Shown here in pieces: positions 1 to 8,425 of a stretch of 64,000 nucleotides of DNA. Position numbers and translations under genes: made by a program. The stretch covers positions 62,001 through 126,000 of the forward strand of contig CAWGJL010000038.1 in NCBI GenBank assembly GCA_963822765.1. Direction: 5' to 3'. Positions within the stretch are counted from its first letter, which is position 1, and each line of letters begins with the position of its first letter. The notes under the pieces were generated by a model that was not told the DNA's origin, searched no databases, and was given only the letters and a program-made list of their open reading frames with translations. The DNA is from Palsa-504 sp963822765. GTDB lineage: Bacteria; Actinomycetota; Actinomycetes; Streptosporangiales; Streptosporangiaceae.

Positions 1-1
1 T

Positions 2-796
2 GCTCGCCTCACGGCCCGCGCCCGGGAACTCGGAACCACCGCCTTTACTGATCTGCTGCATGGCATCTCCCGGGCTGAGCAAGAGCGAGTTGATGAAGAG
101 GCCTCCGAGCTGTCCGACCGTGGTGTTGGCGCGGCGCTGTTCGGGTCGCCGGAATACCCTCGCCTGCTGAGCCGTGTGCGTGCCGCGCCACCCTTCTTGT
201 TCTATACGGGAGCCGTGGACCTGCTGGCTGCTCATGGTATTGGTGTGTGCGGTTCACGAAATGCCTCGGACGAGGGCTTGCGCGCAGCGGCAGCTTGCGG
301 TGAAGTAGCAACTCAGCACGGCCTGACGGTCGTCTCTGGATATGCTCGTGGCGTCGATACCATAGCTCACGTTTCAGCTCTATCTTCCGGCGGGAGCACC
401 GTTATCGTTCTTCCTGAAGGAATAAACCATTTCCGCGTGAAGCCCGGGCCTGTCGCTGACGCATGGAACAAAGAGCGCGTGCTTGTTGTGTCGCAATTTT
501 CGCCGGGCAGACCATGGAGCGCAGGCAACGCCATGGCTAGAAACAAGGCGATAATCGGTCTTTCGCTCGCCCTCGTCGTAGTAGAGGCTAGCGAAAAAGG
601 CGGTACCCTTTCAGCAGGCACCAAGGCGCTTCAGTTGAATAAGCCGGTCCTGGCGCTAGAGTTTACTATAAACCCGCTTGGCAATGCAGAGTTGATACGT
701 CGCGGAGCCGTCTCAATCCGCGACCGCGCGGAGCTGCGTGCACGACTTATGGAATTGGTCAAGGACCCTCAGGGAAATCAGCTCTCGATGATTTAG
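2..796 (+). CDS. DprA/Smf-like DNA-processing protein, 5'-truncated by window edge
   Basis: The reading frame is open from base 2 and gives 264 visible residues, so the true start lies outside the window. The middle has the Rossmann-like DprA fold signatures: GVCGSRNASDEG, VVSGYARGVDTIAH (the SGGARGID-type motif) and ARNKAIIGLSLALVVVEA before a glycine-rich turn. DprA proteins bind single-stranded DNA and load RecA during transformation; diverged Smf-like paralogues also occur on mobile islands. The protein ends soon after the Rossmann domain, with no visible winged-helix C-terminus. Base composition is lower in GC than the genes further right. It neighbours broken genes and a tRNA, so it may be island cargo rather than the housekeeping dprA. 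The family call is firm; the role is inferred. Confidence 0.8.
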   Translation, partial: ARLTARARELGTTAFTDLLHGISRAEQERVDEEASELSDRGVGAALFGSPEYPRLLSRVRAAPPFLFYTGAVDLLAAHGIGVCGSRNASDEGLRAAAACGEVATQHGLTVVSGYARGVDTIAHVSALSSGGSTVIVLPEGINHFRVKPGPVADAWNKERVLVVSQFSPGRPWSAGNAMARNKAIIGLSLALVVVEASEKGGTLSAGTKALQLNKPVLALEFTINPLGNAELIRRGAVSIRDRAELRARLMELVKDPQGNQLSMI

Positions 797-1184
797 CGCC
801 ATGATTGCCCGGACAATGCTGCCTCCGTCTCTCCGCCCGAAGTTAAGTCGCTCGCATCGGTCATTCTCACGGAGCGGACGGCCGCCCTTTGCGGATGGGG
901 CGGAGCGGCTATCCGCCCAGCGGGGGGTACTTATCCAGGATCGCCTGCACGGCGCAAGCTCATCGCGTCGTCCAGCATCGCCGTCGGTCGGGGCCCGGTC
1001 TGCCGCGCCAAGGTCCGCAAGGCCGCCCAGTTCCACGGCTGGCATGTCGACAACAAGCGACACGGAAATCAGCCCTGCCCAGGACACAGATCAGCCACAA
1101 CTCCGCCACGGCCTACTGTCCCGCGTGCACCGCGGCCGGGATCGCCGCGTCACCTGACGGGACATCCAACCGAAAGGGACGCGC
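797..1184. other. Stretch without a recognisable gene
   Basis: About 390 bases between the DprA-like gene and the broken lipoprotein. Short open frames exist on both strands, but none has a convincing ribosome-binding site, a family motif or sensible composition. It probably consists of decayed sequence. Confidence 0.5.
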
Positions 1185-1617
1185 ATGAGGCATATACCTG
1201 CCGCCGCCAGCATCACCGTAGCCGCTTTAATCGCAACGGCGGCCTGTCGAGCACACCGCGGCGCCGACGACCAGCGCAGCTACCACGGGCGGCGCGATGC
1301 CCACAGCGGCCGACAGATCCCCCCGCGCTGCAGCCCAGCAGGAAACCGCGGCCGCGGCGGCGGCCGGCGCGAAACAGTACTTCGGCCTGTACTCGGCTGG
1401 TCAGTTCGCTCTCTCGTGGACGCTGCTCGCTCCGTCCGCGCAGGCCTCGGTCAGCAAAGCGACCTGGGTGGCAGTGCATAGAGGCTGCCCGGCCCAGGCC
1501 GCCGGTCTTGCCTGCGAGGTCAAGGACACGACGGTGACCGGCAACACCGCGGTCGTCACCGTGTCCCTGGCCGGCGCCGCGGCGTTGACCGGGCCGAAGG
1601 CGGTCCCCGCAGGTTAG
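1185..1617 (+). pseudogene. Small secreted lipoprotein, frameshifted after the signal peptide
   Basis: The ATG at 1185 starts a typical lipoprotein signal (MRHIPAAAS, hydrophobic core, then ATAAC with the lipobox cysteine). Directly after the cysteine the frame breaks: removing one base near 1248 joins it to the frame that reads EHTAAPTTSAATTGG and continues without a stop to 1617. The mature part is about 120 residues: a low-complexity Ala/Thr linker, then a segment beginning KQYFGLYSAGQFALSW. I do not recognise the family. Either a one-base assembly error or a recently broken gene. The lipoprotein call is supported by the signal and linker; function is unknown. Confidence 0.55.
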
Positions 1618-1662
1618 CGTCCGCGCCGAGCCCGCGGGCGGCGTCGGGCGCTTCGGCGAGAG

Positions 1663-2079
1663 TTACGATCCCGGCGCTTGCGCCGACCATGAGGGATCCT
1701 GGCTGGCTAGCGCGGCGCTTATGCGGCGGTCCGCCGCGAGATGGGCGAGACCCTGGTCGCCGGCCTTCAGCAGGAACCCGGCGGTGACATGGTAGGCATC
1801 GGCCGAAAGCGCGTATGCGCGGAGCCTCGCGTCACCAGCGAGGGTCACGCACGCCGCATGGAGACCGGCGAGAAGCGCGGGGAACCGGCTGACGAGGTTC
1901 GAGTACTGGCACGCCTGATACTGGCTCCTGGCGCGGCTGACGTTGCGGGAAAGGATCGCCAGATCGGAGGCTACTGTTGGTTCGGCCTCGGTGCCGGTTA
2001 TCTGTTCGGTGAGCATGAGCGCCAGCGGCACGGTATCGGCTTGAGGGTGCGTGCCGCGAGCGCCCCGGCCGGCTGGCAC
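1663..2079 (-). pseudogene. Fragment of an XRE-family regulator (C-terminal TPR-like part)
   Basis: The translated stretch contains SRFPALLAGLHAACVTLAGD, then LSADAYHVTAGFLLKAGDQG and LAHLAADRRISAA. These resemble the middle and C-terminal helical-repeat half of large actinobacterial helix-turn-helix (XRE) regulators. The N-terminal DNA-binding domain is absent, and the upstream side runs into the remnant of a serine recombinase on the other strand. No ribosome-binding site is visible. I read it as a truncated gene left by rearrangement at the adjacent tRNA locus; the family call rests on pattern recognition only. Confidence 0.55.
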
Positions 2080-2340
2080 GCCGCGTTACCGCAACCGAGG
2101 GCCCGACCTCGAGCGCTTCGCCGACAACCACGCCTACGAGATCGCCGAACGTTACGCAGTAAGCGACTCGGCCTGCAAGAACGGCGGCGGCGCGGAAACC
2201 CGGACACGCTCAAGCGGGCACTCGACGACGCCCATGCGGGCGAGTTCTCCGTGCTGTTCGTGTAGGCATTGGACCGGATCGTCCGCGAGGGAGCTGAAGA
2301 CGCACTCCGTATCTTCCGCCAGAGCGGCGATGCGCGATGA
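2075..2340 (+). pseudogene. Serine recombinase (resolvase) remnant
   Basis: Two frames together spell a resolvase N-terminal domain. Frame one reads GPDLERFADNHAYEIAERY and then VSDSACKNGGG; after a frameshift near 2190 the other frame reads DTLKRALDDAHAGEFSVLFV, hits an in-frame TAG at 2263, then continues ALDRIVREGAEDALRIFRQ. This matches the usual order in small serine recombinases (LERFA..HGY, then ALDDAHAG.F..L..WALDR..REG). The catalytic N-terminal serine region and the DNA-binding C-terminus are missing. A frameshift plus a nonsense codon make this a true relic. It ends about 100 bases from tRNA-Ser, a common integration site. Confidence 0.7.
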
Positions 2341-2437
2341 CCGGCGTGCGTGCACTGTGCGTGCGTGCGTGCGGGCCTGGGAGAGCGCTCAGGAGATCTC
2401 CAGGCGGAAGGCCGTTCTGAGAATCCCCTAGAAGCTG

Positions 2438-2526
2438 CGGAGGATCGGGGATTTGAACCCCGGAGGGTGTTGCCACCCAACCGCATTAGCAGTGCGGCGC
2501 CATAGACCGGACTAGGCGAATCCTCC
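2438..2526 (-). tRNA. tRNA-Ser (anticodon GCU)
   Basis: Reading the minus strand, a cloverleaf runs from GGAGGAT to ATCCTCC plus discriminator G. The anticodon stem CCGCA/TGCGG holds the loop CTGCTAA, anticodon GCT. It has the long variable arm of serine tRNAs and the T-loop GGTTCAAAT. The CCA end is not encoded. Length is 89 nt. Confidence 0.95.
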
Positions 2527-2601
2527 ACCCGCACCAGCAGGTGCGGTGGGCCATAGCGTACCGGGAGTGGCTCCGCCCGGCAAAGCGATCTCACCCGAGC
2601 G

Positions 2602-4236
2602 TCAGCGCACCTCGATGACCTCGTAGTCGCCGCCGAGGTAGGCCTCGCGCATGGTCCGCTTGGAGAACTTGCCCACGCTGGTCTTGGGGACCTCGGCGAC
2701 GAAGCACCAGCGCTCGGGCAGCTGCCAGCGCGGGATCTGCTCGGCCATGAAGGCGCGGAGCTTCTCCGCGGTAACGTCGGCGCCGGACCGCAGCACGACC
2801 GCCGCGAGCGGCCGCTCACCCCAGCGGTCGTCGGCGACCCCGATCACCGCGGCCTCGGCCACGTCGGGGTGGGCCATCAGGACGTTCTCCAGCTCCATGG
2901 AGGAGATCCACTCGCCGCCGGACTTGATCACGTCCTTGGCCCGGTCGGTCAGCCGGATGAAGCCCTGCTCGTCCAGCGTCCCCACGTCCCCGGTCCGCAG
3001 CCAGCCGTCGTGGAACTTGCCCGGGTCGTCGTCCTTGTAGTACGACCCGGTGATCCAGGGGCCGCGGACCTCGACCTCGCCGACCGCTTCGCCGTCGGAG
3101 GGAAGCAGGGCCCCGCCGTCTCCGGCCAGCCGCGCCTCCACGGCGCAGAACACCCGGCCCTGGCTGTCCCGGTACGACCACTCCTCCTCCTTGCTGACGC
3201 CGGGCGGCGGGTTGGCCACGCTGGCCAGCGGCGAGGTCTCCGTCATGCCCCAGGCCTGCAGCAGCCGGACGCCGAGCTCCTGTTCGTACCTGACCTGCAG
3301 CGCGTGCGGGACCGCGGAACCGCCCGCGATGACCAGGCGCAGCGAGGACAGGTCGCCCCCCTCGGTCCGCATGTGGGTGAGCACGCCCGCCCAGATGGTC
3401 GGCACCCCGCCGGCCACGGTGACCCGCTCGTCGCCGATCAGCCGGACCAGCGCGGCGGGCTGCAGGTACCGGTCGGGCATGATCAGAGCCGCGCCGGACA
3501 GCAGCCCGGCGTAGGCCAGGCCCCAGGCGTTGGCGTGGAACATGGGCACGACCGGGAGCACCCGGTCGCGTTCGGACAGGCCGAAGGCGTTCCCGAGGCA
3601 GGCGCCCATCGAGTGCAGGTAGCTGGAGCGGTGGCTGTAGACGATCCCCTTGGGGTGCCCGGTGGTCCCGCTGGTGTAGCACATGGCCGCGGCCGAGAAC
3701 TCGTCCAGCTCGGGCCAGTCGAAGGAGTCCGGCTCGGCGGCCAGCAGTTCCTCGTACTCGTGCACGGCCACCCCGGTGAGCTCGGCCGCCCCGGGCGTCT
3801 GGCCGAGCGGCGCGCCGGACACGATCACGTGCTTGACGGCGGGCGCGTGCGGCAGGACCTCGGCGAACTTCGAGACCAGCGAGGCGTCCACGATGACGGC
3901 GTAGTCGTCGGCGTGGGTGGCGATGTAGCCGACCTCGGCCGGGGCCAGCCGGATGTTCAGGGTGTGCAGCACCGCGCCCATCGACGGTACGGCCAGGTAC
4001 GCCTCGAGGTGCTCGGCGTTGTTCCACATGAAGGTGCCCACGCGCTGGTCGGCATCGACGCCCAGGCGGCGCAGCGCATTGGCCAGCCGCGCGGCACGCC
4101 GGCCCGCCTCGGCGTAGGTGCGTCGCCGGGAGCCGTCCTCGGTGCAGGTGACGACCTCCCGATCACCGAATACCGACGTTCCGTAGCGCATGATCGACGC
4201 GATCGTCAGCGGGATGTCCATGATCGTGCTGCGCAC
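2602..4236 (-). CDS. Long-chain fatty-acid--CoA ligase (acyl-AMP synthetase family)
   Basis: 544 residues, normal for the adenylate-forming family that activates fatty acids with ATP and CoA. The P-loop-like motif MCYTSGTTGHPKG is near residue 190, LLQAWGMTETSP near 330 and GWLRTGDVGTLDEQGF plus DRAKDVIKSGGEWIS near 415-440, ending with the conserved lysine segment KTSVGKFSKR. The GTG start at 4236 is chosen because AGGAGG lies six bases upstream. The protein is cytosolic or membrane-associated. It stands alone between the tRNA and a sigma factor on the same strand. The exact chain-length specificity cannot be read. Confidence 0.9.
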   Translation of the reverse strand: MRSTIMDIPLTIASIMRYGTSVFGDREVVTCTEDGSRRRTYAEAGRRAARLANALRRLGVDADQRVGTFMWNNAEHLEAYLAVPSMGAVLHTLNIRLAPAEVGYIATHADDYAVIVDASLVSKFAEVLPHAPAVKHVIVSGAPLGQTPGAAELTGVAVHEYEELLAAEPDSFDWPELDEFSAAAMCYTSGTTGHPKGIVYSHRSSYLHSMGACLGNAFGLSERDRVLPVVPMFHANAWGLAYAGLLSGAALIMPDRYLQPAALVRLIGDERVTVAGGVPTIWAGVLTHMRTEGGDLSSLRLVIAGGSAVPHALQVRYEQELGVRLLQAWGMTETSPLASVANPPPGVSKEEEWSYRDSQGRVFCAVEARLAGDGGALLPSDGEAVGEVEVRGPWITGSYYKDDDPGKFHDGWLRTGDVGTLDEQGFIRLTDRAKDVIKSGGEWISSMELENVLMAHPDVAEAAVIGVADDRWGERPLAAVVLRSGADVTAEKLRAFMAEQIPRWQLPERWCFVAEVPKTSVGKFSKRTMREAYLGGDYEVIEVR

Positions 4237-4374
4237 CGGCTACCTCCTGTGGGTGCTGACCTGCATACCTGATAGTGCCATGAGTCAGGCGGCCCGCAGT
4301 AGACCTCGCGAAGCCGCAATTAATAGCCACCCATACCGATAAAGCCGGATAAGTCGTGACTTGCGGGATTAAGG

Positions 4375-4905
4375 CTAAGCGCCGGAATCCTCGCCGAGTT
4401 CGGCGTCAATACGCAGCCGGGCGACCGCGCGGGAAACGGTGCTTTTCACCGTGCCCAGGCTAACGCCGAGCAGCGCGGCGATCTCCGGCTCGGTCATGTC
4501 CTCGAAATACCTGAGCATGACCGCGGCGCGCATCCGCTGCGGCAGCCGGTCCAGGGCGTGCCGGACCACCTCGGCGAGGTCGCTGTCGCGCGCGGGATCC
4601 GCCACGGCCTGATCCGGCAGCTCGTCGGTGGGGAACTCTTCCAGCTTGCGGCGCCGCCACCACGAGATGTGGGTGTTGATCATCGCGCGCCGGACGTAGG
4701 CGTCGAGGGCGGCGCGGTCGTTGATCTTGTGCCAGGCCAGGTACGTGTTGGCCAGGGCGGCCTGGACCAGGTCCTCGGCGTCAGCCCGGTTGCCGGTGAG
4801 CATGACCGCGATCCTGAGCAGGGCCGTCCCGCGGGCGAGTACGTAGTCACGGAACGCGGCATCGTCGCTGGCCCGAGAATTCTCGTGATCACCGGCGAGG
4901 CTCAT
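4375..4905 (-). CDS. SigE-family RNA polymerase sigma factor (ECF type)
   Basis: 176 residues from the ATG at 4905 (AAGG about ten bases upstream); the frame stays open further upstream but without family sequence. The N-terminal region-2 has FRDYVLARGTALLRIAVMLTG, ADAEDLVQAALANTYLAW and AYVRRAMINTHISWWRRR. The C-terminal region-4 has LPQRMRAAVMLRYFEDMTEPEIAALLG and SLGTVKSTVSRAVARLR. This is the actinobacterial SigE-like ECF subgroup, which usually lacks an adjacent classical anti-sigma factor. It is divergent from the secreted RlpA-like/MauE-like pair, which it may control. The family call is firm; the regulatory target is inferred. Confidence 0.9.
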   Translation of the reverse strand: MSLAGDHENSRASDDAAFRDYVLARGTALLRIAVMLTGNRADAEDLVQAALANTYLAWHKINDRAALDAYVRRAMINTHISWWRRRKLEEFPTDELPDQAVADPARDSDLAEVVRHALDRLPQRMRAAVMLRYFEDMTEPEIAALLGVSLGTVKSTVSRAVARLRIDAELGEDSGA

Positions 4906-5098
4906 GGCGACTACCTTACTTAAAGTGCTGTCTCCACTACGCAATGTGCACAAGATAGGGTCCGCGAGCGCCGGTCCCACGTATCCTTCGCGGATGTATC
5001 TCTCTGTCCTCACGGACAATTGTGTGTGAATGACTTGACGTAACTGTCCGCACCAAGCATGGTCATACTCGAGGCGCATGCAATCCCACGGAGGGCAA

Positions 5099-6178
5099 GT
5101 GCGGCATTTGGCTGACATTCCCCGTTGGTGCGACGATGTCACGGACTCGACCGGTCCGGGACGATTCGCACGCAGATCGTTGCTTAAGGCAGCGGTGCTG
5201 GGGCGGCGCGACGAGCCGGGGCATCCGCTCGCCGCGACGGGGGAAGATGTCGAGGTCGCCGGGAACATCTTGGTCTACGCGGTCACCGGCCGGATCCTGG
5301 ACGTCAGCCCGCACGTTCTCGTGCTGCGAACCGAGCAGGGTGAGCAGCGCTTCCCGCTGGCCGCGAGCGCGCAGGCCTGGCGCGGCAGCCAGGTGCCGCC
5401 TGCGGCGCTCAGGCAAGGCGATCACGCAATTGTCAGGCGCCAGCATCCGCGCGGGCCGGTCGTCGACCGGATCTGGGCCCAGGTCGGCCGGGTGACGGGC
5501 ACGATCGTCGAGCGTGAGGGACCGGCCACGCTGCTGGTCGACGAGGGCTCGGCCAAGGGACGCAAGATCGTGATCATCGCCGCCGAGGCGGCGGGCCGGA
5601 TCCAGGTCCGGTTCCCGCGGCTCGAGCCCGGCTACCTGATCGACGTGATCGGCCTGAGGCACGACGGCTTCTTGCAGGCGCTGATCCCGGCCACCTCGCA
5701 GCCGCCCTACCTGGCCGGTCATCCGCCAGCGCCGCCGCTGGTCAGCGGGCACGTACCCGATCCGGTGAGCGGGACGGCGGTGTGGCACGAGCCCGGGGAG
5801 GAGCCCGAGGGCCTGCTCGGGCTGGCCTACCCGGCGCTGGACCCGGAGACGAGCTGCGAGCGGGCCGGTTCGGCCCCGGCCGCCTGCTCCGGCGACCTGC
5901 ACGCGGTGGACCCGCACGGCACCGGGCCCGGGTGCGTACGCCTGCCCTACCTGTCGGTGGGGAGCCTGCTCCGGCTGCGCAACGACTGCGCCGAGCGCAG
6001 CAGGTTGCTCCCGGTGACCAGTTGCGGAGCGACGGCCAGGCTGTTCTGCGATCGCTGCGTCACGTGCGGGACCTCGCGCAAGGGCCGGATCGCCGACCTG
6101 ACCATGGCGGCGTTCGTGGAACTCGGCGGTGCCCTGGAAGCTGGCTGCTTCAACGCCACGATGACGATCGGCGGTTAG
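5099..6178 (+). CDS. Twin-arginine-type N-terminus and RlpA-like (double-psi beta-barrel) C-terminal domain; cysteine-rich
   Basis: 359 residues starting at GTG 5099, preferred to the ATG 21 bases upstream because GGAGGG sits five bases before it. Near residue 28 there is ARRSLLKAAVLG, a twin-arginine-like motif, although the hydrophobic stretch after it is short. The middle (about 60-210) looks all-beta. The last 95 residues hold nine cysteines, including CDRCVTC, followed by GRIADLTMAAFVELGG and LEAGCFNATMTI. The order resembles the RlpA/barwin-like fold (V.DR..., GRI.DLS.AAF..LG), with cysteines added. A role in wall binding or in a redox-active envelope complex with the next gene is inferred. 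No close family is recognised with certainty. Confidence 0.6.
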   Translation: MRHLADIPRWCDDVTDSTGPGRFARRSLLKAAVLGRRDEPGHPLAATGEDVEVAGNILVYAVTGRILDVSPHVLVLRTEQGEQRFPLAASAQAWRGSQVPPAALRQGDHAIVRRQHPRGPVVDRIWAQVGRVTGTIVEREGPATLLVDEGSAKGRKIVIIAAEAAGRIQVRFPRLEPGYLIDVIGLRHDGFLQALIPATSQPPYLAGHPPAPPLVSGHVPDPVSGTAVWHEPGEEPEGLLGLAYPALDPETSCERAGSAPAACSGDLHAVDPHGTGPGCVRLPYLSVGSLLRLRNDCAERSRLLPVTSCGATARLFCDRCVTCGTSRKGRIADLTMAAFVELGGALEAGCFNATMTIGG

Positions 6179-6181
6179 GCG

Positions 6182-7048
6182 ATGCTCACTGCGGTCAGGG
6201 AACTGCAGATTCCCCTGCTCGCGGCCTTGCTGCTGGGCGGCTGCGCGGCCAAGGCCTGGCGGGTGCTGCGGACCCGGTCCCTGACCGCGGCCATGGTGCC
6301 GACCGGCCTGCTCCCGCTGCGGCTGCGGCGGCCGGTCATGATGACGATGTCCGCGACCGAGTTCGCCCTGGGCATCGCGCTGATCGCCACCGCCGGAAAG
6401 GTAGGCGCCGGCGGCGCGGGCCTGGCCGCGACCACCGTGCGCGCCGGGACCGCGCTGTTCTTCCTGGTCGCGGTGGGCGCGCTGAACGAGACGCGGCAAC
6501 GGCGGCCGGACGCGGGCTGCGGCTGCTTCGGCGAGTTCAGCGACACCCCGATCGGGTGGCGGACCATCACCCGGGCCGGCGTGCTGTGCGCGGCCGCCAC
6601 GGTCACGATCGGGCTGCCACCGCTCCGCATGCCGTCCTCCCCGGCCACGGCCGAGTTGCTGCTGGCCGTGCTGGCGTTCGAGCTGTCTCTCCTCGCGTTC
6701 CTGTCGCCGGAGATCGGCGAGATCCTGGTCCGGCTCGGCTATTCCGAGCCGTGCGAGCTGCGCCGGCTCCCGGTCGGCCGCACGCTGACCGCCCTGCACG
6801 CGAGCGCTCAGTGGCGCCGGTACGCGGGCCAGGTCTCCGCGGCCGCTCCTGACGACGTGTGGCGGGAAGGCTGCTGGCGCTTCGTGGTGTATCCCGGATC
6901 CACCCGCGGGCGGCGCGTCGACATCGTGTTCGCCATCTATCTCCAGGCCCGCAGGCCGCCCGTCCGGGTGGCGGTCCTCGACGCGGACACCGACGAGGTC
7001 CTGGGCCGGCCGGAACTCGCGAGTCTGTCGTTATCTAGGAGACTCTAG
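6182..7048 (+). CDS. MauE/DoxX-like redox-associated membrane protein
   Basis: 288 residues, beginning three bases after the cysteine-rich gene and so translated with it. The first 190 residues form about four hydrophobic helices (LQIPLLAALLLGG; MSATEFALGIALIATAG; VRAGTALFFLVAVGAL; LLLAVLAFELSLLAFL). Between them is CGCFGEFSDTPIGW, the cysteine-pair signature of the MauE family, which is thought to help form disulfides or maturate quinone cofactors. The C-terminal 90 residues are soluble and unassigned (WREGCWRFVVYPGS). Pairing with a secreted cysteine-rich protein suggests it services that protein's disulfides. The MauE call is fairly sure; the partner relation is inferred. Confidence 0.75.
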   Translation: MLTAVRELQIPLLAALLLGGCAAKAWRVLRTRSLTAAMVPTGLLPLRLRRPVMMTMSATEFALGIALIATAGKVGAGGAGLAATTVRAGTALFFLVAVGALNETRQRRPDAGCGCFGEFSDTPIGWRTITRAGVLCAAATVTIGLPPLRMPSSPATAELLLAVLAFELSLLAFLSPEIGEILVRLGYSEPCELRRLPVGRTLTALHASAQWRRYAGQVSAAAPDDVWREGCWRFVVYPGSTRGRRVDIVFAIYLQARRPPVRVAVLDADTDEVLGRPELASLSLSRRL

Positions 7049-7105
7049 GCGACACGCTAGACGGTCTTATCGAGCGCTAGCGCGCCGGCCGCCCAGGCTG
7101 GCCGC

Positions 7106-8290
7106 CTAGGCCGGCTGCGAACGCAGGAACTTGCCGAAATGCGGGACCGTGAACGCGATCAGTCCCCGCTCGGAGCTGTAGATCAGCCCCTTCTTGATCA
7201 GCCCGTCGCGGGCCGGTGACAGGCTCGACGGCTTGCGCCCGAGCTCGTCCGCCACCACCGACGTCGGCACCGGGTCATCCCCGGTGGCGGCCATGGCCCG
7301 CATGTACTCACGTTCGGCCTGGGTGGCCCGCTCGTACCGGCTGCCGAAGAACCCCACGGCCAGCTCGCCCTCCGCCTCCGGGGCGGCCATGCCGACGTCG
7401 GCGGCCGTCACCGGGCTCGACGCGGCCACGTCCCAGGTGACCTTGCCGTAGGCCTGCACGAAGTAGGGGTAACCGTCGGCCGCGGCGTACAGCGCGTCGA
7501 GCGCGCCGGCGGTGAAGGTCACGTCCTCCCGCTGCGCCGGGGCGATCAGCGCGAGGTCGGCGGCGTCCCGGTCCAGGCGGTCGATCCTGGCGTACCGGAA
7601 CAGCCGCTCGGAATAGCTCTTGCTGGCCGACAGCACCGACGGCAGATGCGGCAGGCCGGCCCCGACCACGATGAGCGGACCGCCGCTCTGCGACAGCTCG
7701 TGGCAGGCGGCGCACAGCGCGGACACGTCGTCGGCGGGCACGTCCTGCATCTCGTCGACGAACAGGGCGATCCCGACACCGAGGTCGGCGGCCACCGAGG
7801 CCGCCTCGGCGAACAGCTCGGTGAGATCGACCTCCAGGTCGCCGGAGTCGGCCCGGCCGCGCTGGACGGGCACGTCGATGCCCAGCCCGACCGTGACCGT
7901 GCTCCCCTTGGGGGCCTTCGGGTCGTGCAGCGCGAACGCCTTGAGCACGCCGAGGAACCACTCCACCCGGTCCGGGGCCCGGTGCCGGGGCGCCAGTTCC
8001 CGCACCGCCATGTGCAGCGCGGCAGCGACCGGCCGCCGGATCGACTGGCCCGGCCGGGCCTCGATCTTGCCGGTGCCCCAGAGCCGCTGCAGCGCCATCG
8101 AGCGGAACGTATTCAGCAGCACCGTCTTACCGACCCCGCGCAGCCCGGTCAGCACCATGCTCCGTTCCGGACGGCCGCGGGCGATCCGCTCCAGCACCAC
8201 CTCGAACTGGCTGATCTCCCGGTCCCGCCCGGTCAGCTCGGGCGGCCGCTGGCCCGCGCCGGGAGCGTACGGGTTACGCACCGGATCCAT
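7106..8290 (-). CDS. AAA ATPase (ORC1/CDC6-like, AAA_16)
   Basis: 394 residues. Walker A GLRGVGKTVLLNTF is near residue 49, and Walker B GVGIALFVDEMQDV near residue 170. Arginine-rich sensor regions follow, and a winged-helix-like C-terminus with a prokaryotic Cdc6-type layout (ADELGRKPSSLSPARDGLIKKGLIY). Such ATPases in actinobacteria are often lone genes of unknown role, possibly DNA-binding switches. It begins at ATG 8290 and is flanked on the left by the MauE-like gene in the opposite direction. Confidence 0.85.
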   Translation of the reverse strand: MDPVRNPYAPGAGQRPPELTGRDREISQFEVVLERIARGRPERSMVLTGLRGVGKTVLLNTFRSMALQRLWGTGKIEARPGQSIRRPVAAALHMAVRELAPRHRAPDRVEWFLGVLKAFALHDPKAPKGSTVTVGLGIDVPVQRGRADSGDLEVDLTELFAEAASVAADLGVGIALFVDEMQDVPADDVSALCAACHELSQSGGPLIVVGAGLPHLPSVLSASKSYSERLFRYARIDRLDRDAADLALIAPAQREDVTFTAGALDALYAAADGYPYFVQAYGKVTWDVAASSPVTAADVGMAAPEAEGELAVGFFGSRYERATQAEREYMRAMAATGDDPVPTSVVADELGRKPSSLSPARDGLIKKGLIYSSERGLIAFTVPHFGKFLRSQPA

Positions 8291-8425
8291 AGCTGTATCT
8301 CCGCTCGCCTACGCGGCGCCTTTGCGGCGCTTCAGCTCGCTCATGCATCGGACTCTATGGCGAGGTCTAGCCTGAACCCTAGATTTGGCTAGAAAACCCT
8401 ACCGGCGTGTCGCGGCCTGGTCCGT

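Noticed and set aside
713..1157. Short ORFs on both strands after the DprA-like gene
   Set aside because: Mutually overlapping, no family sequence, no ribosome-binding site; better described as decayed sequence.
2869..4272. Long open frame (467 codons) opposite the acyl-CoA ligase gene
   Set aside because: Antisense shadow of a well-supported family gene; Gly/Val/Arg-rich composition, no motif or ribosome-binding site.
5063..6799. 578-codon minus-strand frame
   Set aside because: Antisense to the RlpA-like/MauE-like pair, rich in Arg, Gln and Gly, without motif.
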